DNA from: Planctomycetota bacterium
GTDB lineage: Bacteria > Planctomycetota > Planctomycetia > Pirellulales > Pirellulaceae
Length of the DNA: 64,000 bases
Direction: 5' to 3'
Assembly (NCBI GenBank): GCA_029259935.1
Contig: JAJDEH010000057.1
Location: forward strand, 30,331 to 94,330
Positions 62,407-64,000 of this stretch are shown here, piece after piece (position 1 is the first letter of the stretch; each line of letters starts with the position of its first letter). A program made the translations under genes and the position numbers. A model generated the notes under the pieces. That model ran no database searches. It had not been told where the DNA came from and was given only the letters and a program-made list of their open reading frames with translations.

Positions 62407-63315
62407 TCACTCAACCATCGGCCCGTAGTGCTGAACTTGGCGGTTCTTGCCGAAGTTGAAAAATTGCTTGCACCGCTGAGCTTCGTCGAGGTCGCACGCG
62501 TGGACGATCAGTTCGTCATCTCGCGTTTCGCTTTTCGCCATGATCTCGCCCGAAGGAGCGACGATCGACGTGCCGCCGATTTGGCTGACTCCTTCTTCCA
62601 CTCCTGCTTTGGCGACGGCCACGACCCAACTGGCGTTGTGATACGCGCCGGCCTGGACGCACAAATGATTGTGAAAGTCGGCCAGGCGGTCCAAATGTGG
62701 ATGCTCGGGAACGTGATCGGGCGTGTTGTAACCCAACAGAATCAGTTCCGCGCCGCGCAGCGATAGAACGCGGTAAGTCTCGGGCCAGCGTCGATCGTTG
62801 CAGATACACATGCCGATGGTGCCGCCCAGCGCGGGCCAGGTATTGAATCCCAGGTCGCCGACTTCGAAGTAGCGCTTCTCAAGATTTTGAAACGGATTGT
62901 GCGGGCGATGGTCAGCGTGGCCCGGCAAATGGATCTTGCGGTGATTGCCGACGATCCGGCCCGCCTTGTCGACCAACACACAAGAATTGAACCGCCGCTT
63001 TTGTCCCGCTTCCTCGACTAGTTCGGCGTACCCCAAGTAGAAGGCGATTCCTAGACGAGCGGCTTCGTCGAACAGTGGTTGTGTTTCAGGTCCCGGCATC
63101 TGGCGTTCGAACCACGAATCGAGTTCTTCTTCGTCGTCGATCCACCAATGAGGAAAGAAGGCGGTCAACGCGCACTCGGTGAAGACGATCAAGTCGCATT
63201 CCCGGCGATGAGCTTCGCGCATCTGCTGAATCAGTCTTTCAACGACTTCGGCACGGCTGGCGGATGCCGGGATGGGGCCGCTTTGGGCCGCCGCGATGGA
63301 TAGAATTCTCGACAT
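62407..63315 (-). CDS. nitrilase-superfamily N-carbamoyl-D-amino-acid hydrolase-like amidohydrolase
   Basis: The 302-residue protein has the Glu-Lys-Cys triad of the nitrilase superfamily at exactly the positions known for Agrobacterium N-carbamoyl-D-amino-acid amidohydrolase: Glu47 (FTECALTAFFPHWW), Lys127 (GNHRKIHLPGHADHRPHNP) and Cys172 (GMCICNDRRWPETYRVL). Such enzymes remove the carbamoyl group from N-carbamoyl amino acids after hydantoin cleavage, giving the amino acid, CO2 and ammonia. No hydantoinase gene is in the window. The start MSRILSIAAAQSGP fits the family. Related carbamoyl or amide substrates remain possible. Confidence 0.88.
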   Translation of the reverse strand: MSRILSIAAAQSGPIPASASRAEVVERLIQQMREAHRRECDLIVFTECALTAFFPHWWIDDEEELDSWFERQMPGPETQPLFDEAARLGIAFYLGYAELVEEAGQKRRFNSCVLVDKAGRIVGNHRKIHLPGHADHRPHNPFQNLEKRYFEVGDLGFNTWPALGGTIGMCICNDRRWPETYRVLSLRGAELILLGYNTPDHVPEHPHLDRLADFHNHLCVQAGAYHNASWVVAVAKAGVEEGVSQIGGTSIVAPSGEIMAKSETRDDELIVHACDLDEAQRCKQFFNFGKNRQVQHYGPMVE

Positions 63316-63489
63316 GGACTTCGCTCGTTGGCAGCTTGGCGTGTAACGGAGGGTTCATCGTAAGTCGCTCCGCCGCCGATCGCCATGTCTTCCCGGAAAA
63401 AACCAGCCCCGTGGAGCGCCGTGACCGCCGGTGCTAAAGTGGATTCACAATTGCCACGGAACAACCTTTTCACCTTACCCGATTCGACC

Positions 63490-64000
63490 ATGAAGATTGC
63501 TTATTTCGACTGCATCAGCGGCATCAGCGGCGACATGACTCTAGGAGCGCTGGTCGATGCGGGCGTCGATCTGGCCGAAATTCAACACGGCATTGATTCG
63601 CTCGGCCTACCCAGTTGCCGCCTTACGCGCGAGGAGGTTACGAAGAAGGGATTCCGGGCAACCAAAGTGTCCGTCGAACACGAGCCCGAACACGCTCATC
63701 GCCACCTGCACCACATCACCGAGATGATCGACGGCAGCGTGTTGACGCCCGACCAGAAGGAGCTGGCAAAGCGGATCTTTACCCGTCTGGGCGAATCCGA
63801 GGCCAAGGTTCACGGGACCACCATTCGCAAAGTCCATTTTCACGAAGTGGGCGCGGTCGACTCGATCGCCGACATCGTCGGTTCCGCGATCGGTCTCAAC
63901 TTGCTCGGCGTCGATCGCATCGCCTGCTCGCCCGTGCCGACGGGGCACGGGACCATCGTCATCGCTCATGGCCGCGTCAGCATTCCGGCTCCGGCCACCG
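63490..64000 (+). CDS. larC: LarC-type nickel insertion protein (3' end outside window)
   Basis: The frame starts at ATG 63490 and runs off the right edge, with 170 codons visible. The start MKIAYFDCISGISGDMTLGA is the conserved LarC/DUF111 opening, followed by VEHEPEHAHRHLHHITEMI with its His-rich region and FHEVGAVDSIADIVGSAIGL. It continues with CSPVPTGHGTIVIAHGRVSI. LarC inserts nickel into the pincer cofactor of lactate racemase-type enzymes. larA, larB and larE are not visible here but may follow. It is divergent from the amidohydrolase gene, whose start is about 175 bases away. Confidence 0.9.
   Translation, partial: MKIAYFDCISGISGDMTLGALVDAGVDLAEIQHGIDSLGLPSCRLTREEVTKKGFRATKVSVEHEPEHAHRHLHHITEMIDGSVLTPDQKELAKRIFTRLGESEAKVHGTTIRKVHFHEVGAVDSIADIVGSAIGLNLLGVDRIACSPVPTGHGTIVIAHGRVSIPAPAT

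Overview
The window looks like chromosomal DNA of a planctomycete, most likely in or near the Pirellulales. This is inferred from content, not from a marker gene. It carries a PVC-type dehydrogenase with HEAT repeats, two TPR/FG-GAP/UnbV (CRTAC1-like) proteins, a TIGR03009-type secreted protein, a membrane-anchored prenyltransferase-repeat protein, a tandem double-length UvrA, a HisA-related protein of the H4MPT type, and many large TPR/HEAT proteins. lpxB, a GmhA-like isomerase, an RfaE-like kinase and an OmpH/Skp-like protein point to a lipid A-containing outer membrane. The DNA is GC-rich except for one A+T-rich stretch at about 6.44-6.9 kb. I saw no rRNA, tRNA, insertion sequence, phage or CRISPR array.

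Layout. 1-2.3 kb: 3' part of a PVC-type dehydrogenase (minus). 2.7-6.4 kb: plus-strand run of glycosyltransferase, lpxB, M50 protease and SGNH hydrolase. 6.4-7.2 kb: A+T-rich leader, a 43-codon lysine-rich histone-like gene and a hairpin. 7.2-16.6 kb: minus-strand run of an mrp/apbC gene broken by TAG, a degenerate receiver, an RfaE-like kinase with a HAD phosphatase, a sugar-acid-type MFS transporter with an enolase-superfamily dehydratase, and a large TPR protein. 16.8-17.8 kb: secreted leucine-rich-repeat protein. 18.3-19.4 kb: a thioredoxin-like gene with an in-frame UGA followed by a SECIS-like hairpin, a candidate selenoprotein. 19.6-23.8 kb: asnB, a membrane protein and a HEAT protein. 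24.1-27.5 kb: a TatD-like hydrolase with a small partner, an HEFAH protein, then GmhA and a ROK kinase. 27.6-36.7 kb: a giant TPR membrane protein, HpcH/HpaI aldolase, DinB-like protein, dapA, a secreted beta-helix protein and a TIGR03009 protein. 37.1-38.7 kb: a Pycsar-effector-like membrane protein and an unknown protein. 39-44.9 kb: ompH-like, hisA-like, prenyltransferase-repeat, rpmG and recJ. 44.9-51.7 kb: two CRTAC1-like proteins around a small-multidrug-export-type membrane protein. 51.9-64 kb: tandem uvrA, a pseudo-receiver, a newly spotted 59-aa gene ahead of mnmG, an N-carbamoyl-amino-acid hydrolase and the start of larC.

The best lead is the candidate selenoprotein at 18294-19409. 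It joins an uninterrupted thioredoxin-like sequence across UGA133 (Cys-Sec) with a perfect 6-bp hairpin whose loop starts 24 nt after UGA and has G at its second position. The broken mrp, the double UvrA with a histone-like linker and about 360 extra residues, and the orphan Pycsar-effector-like protein are the next most interesting.
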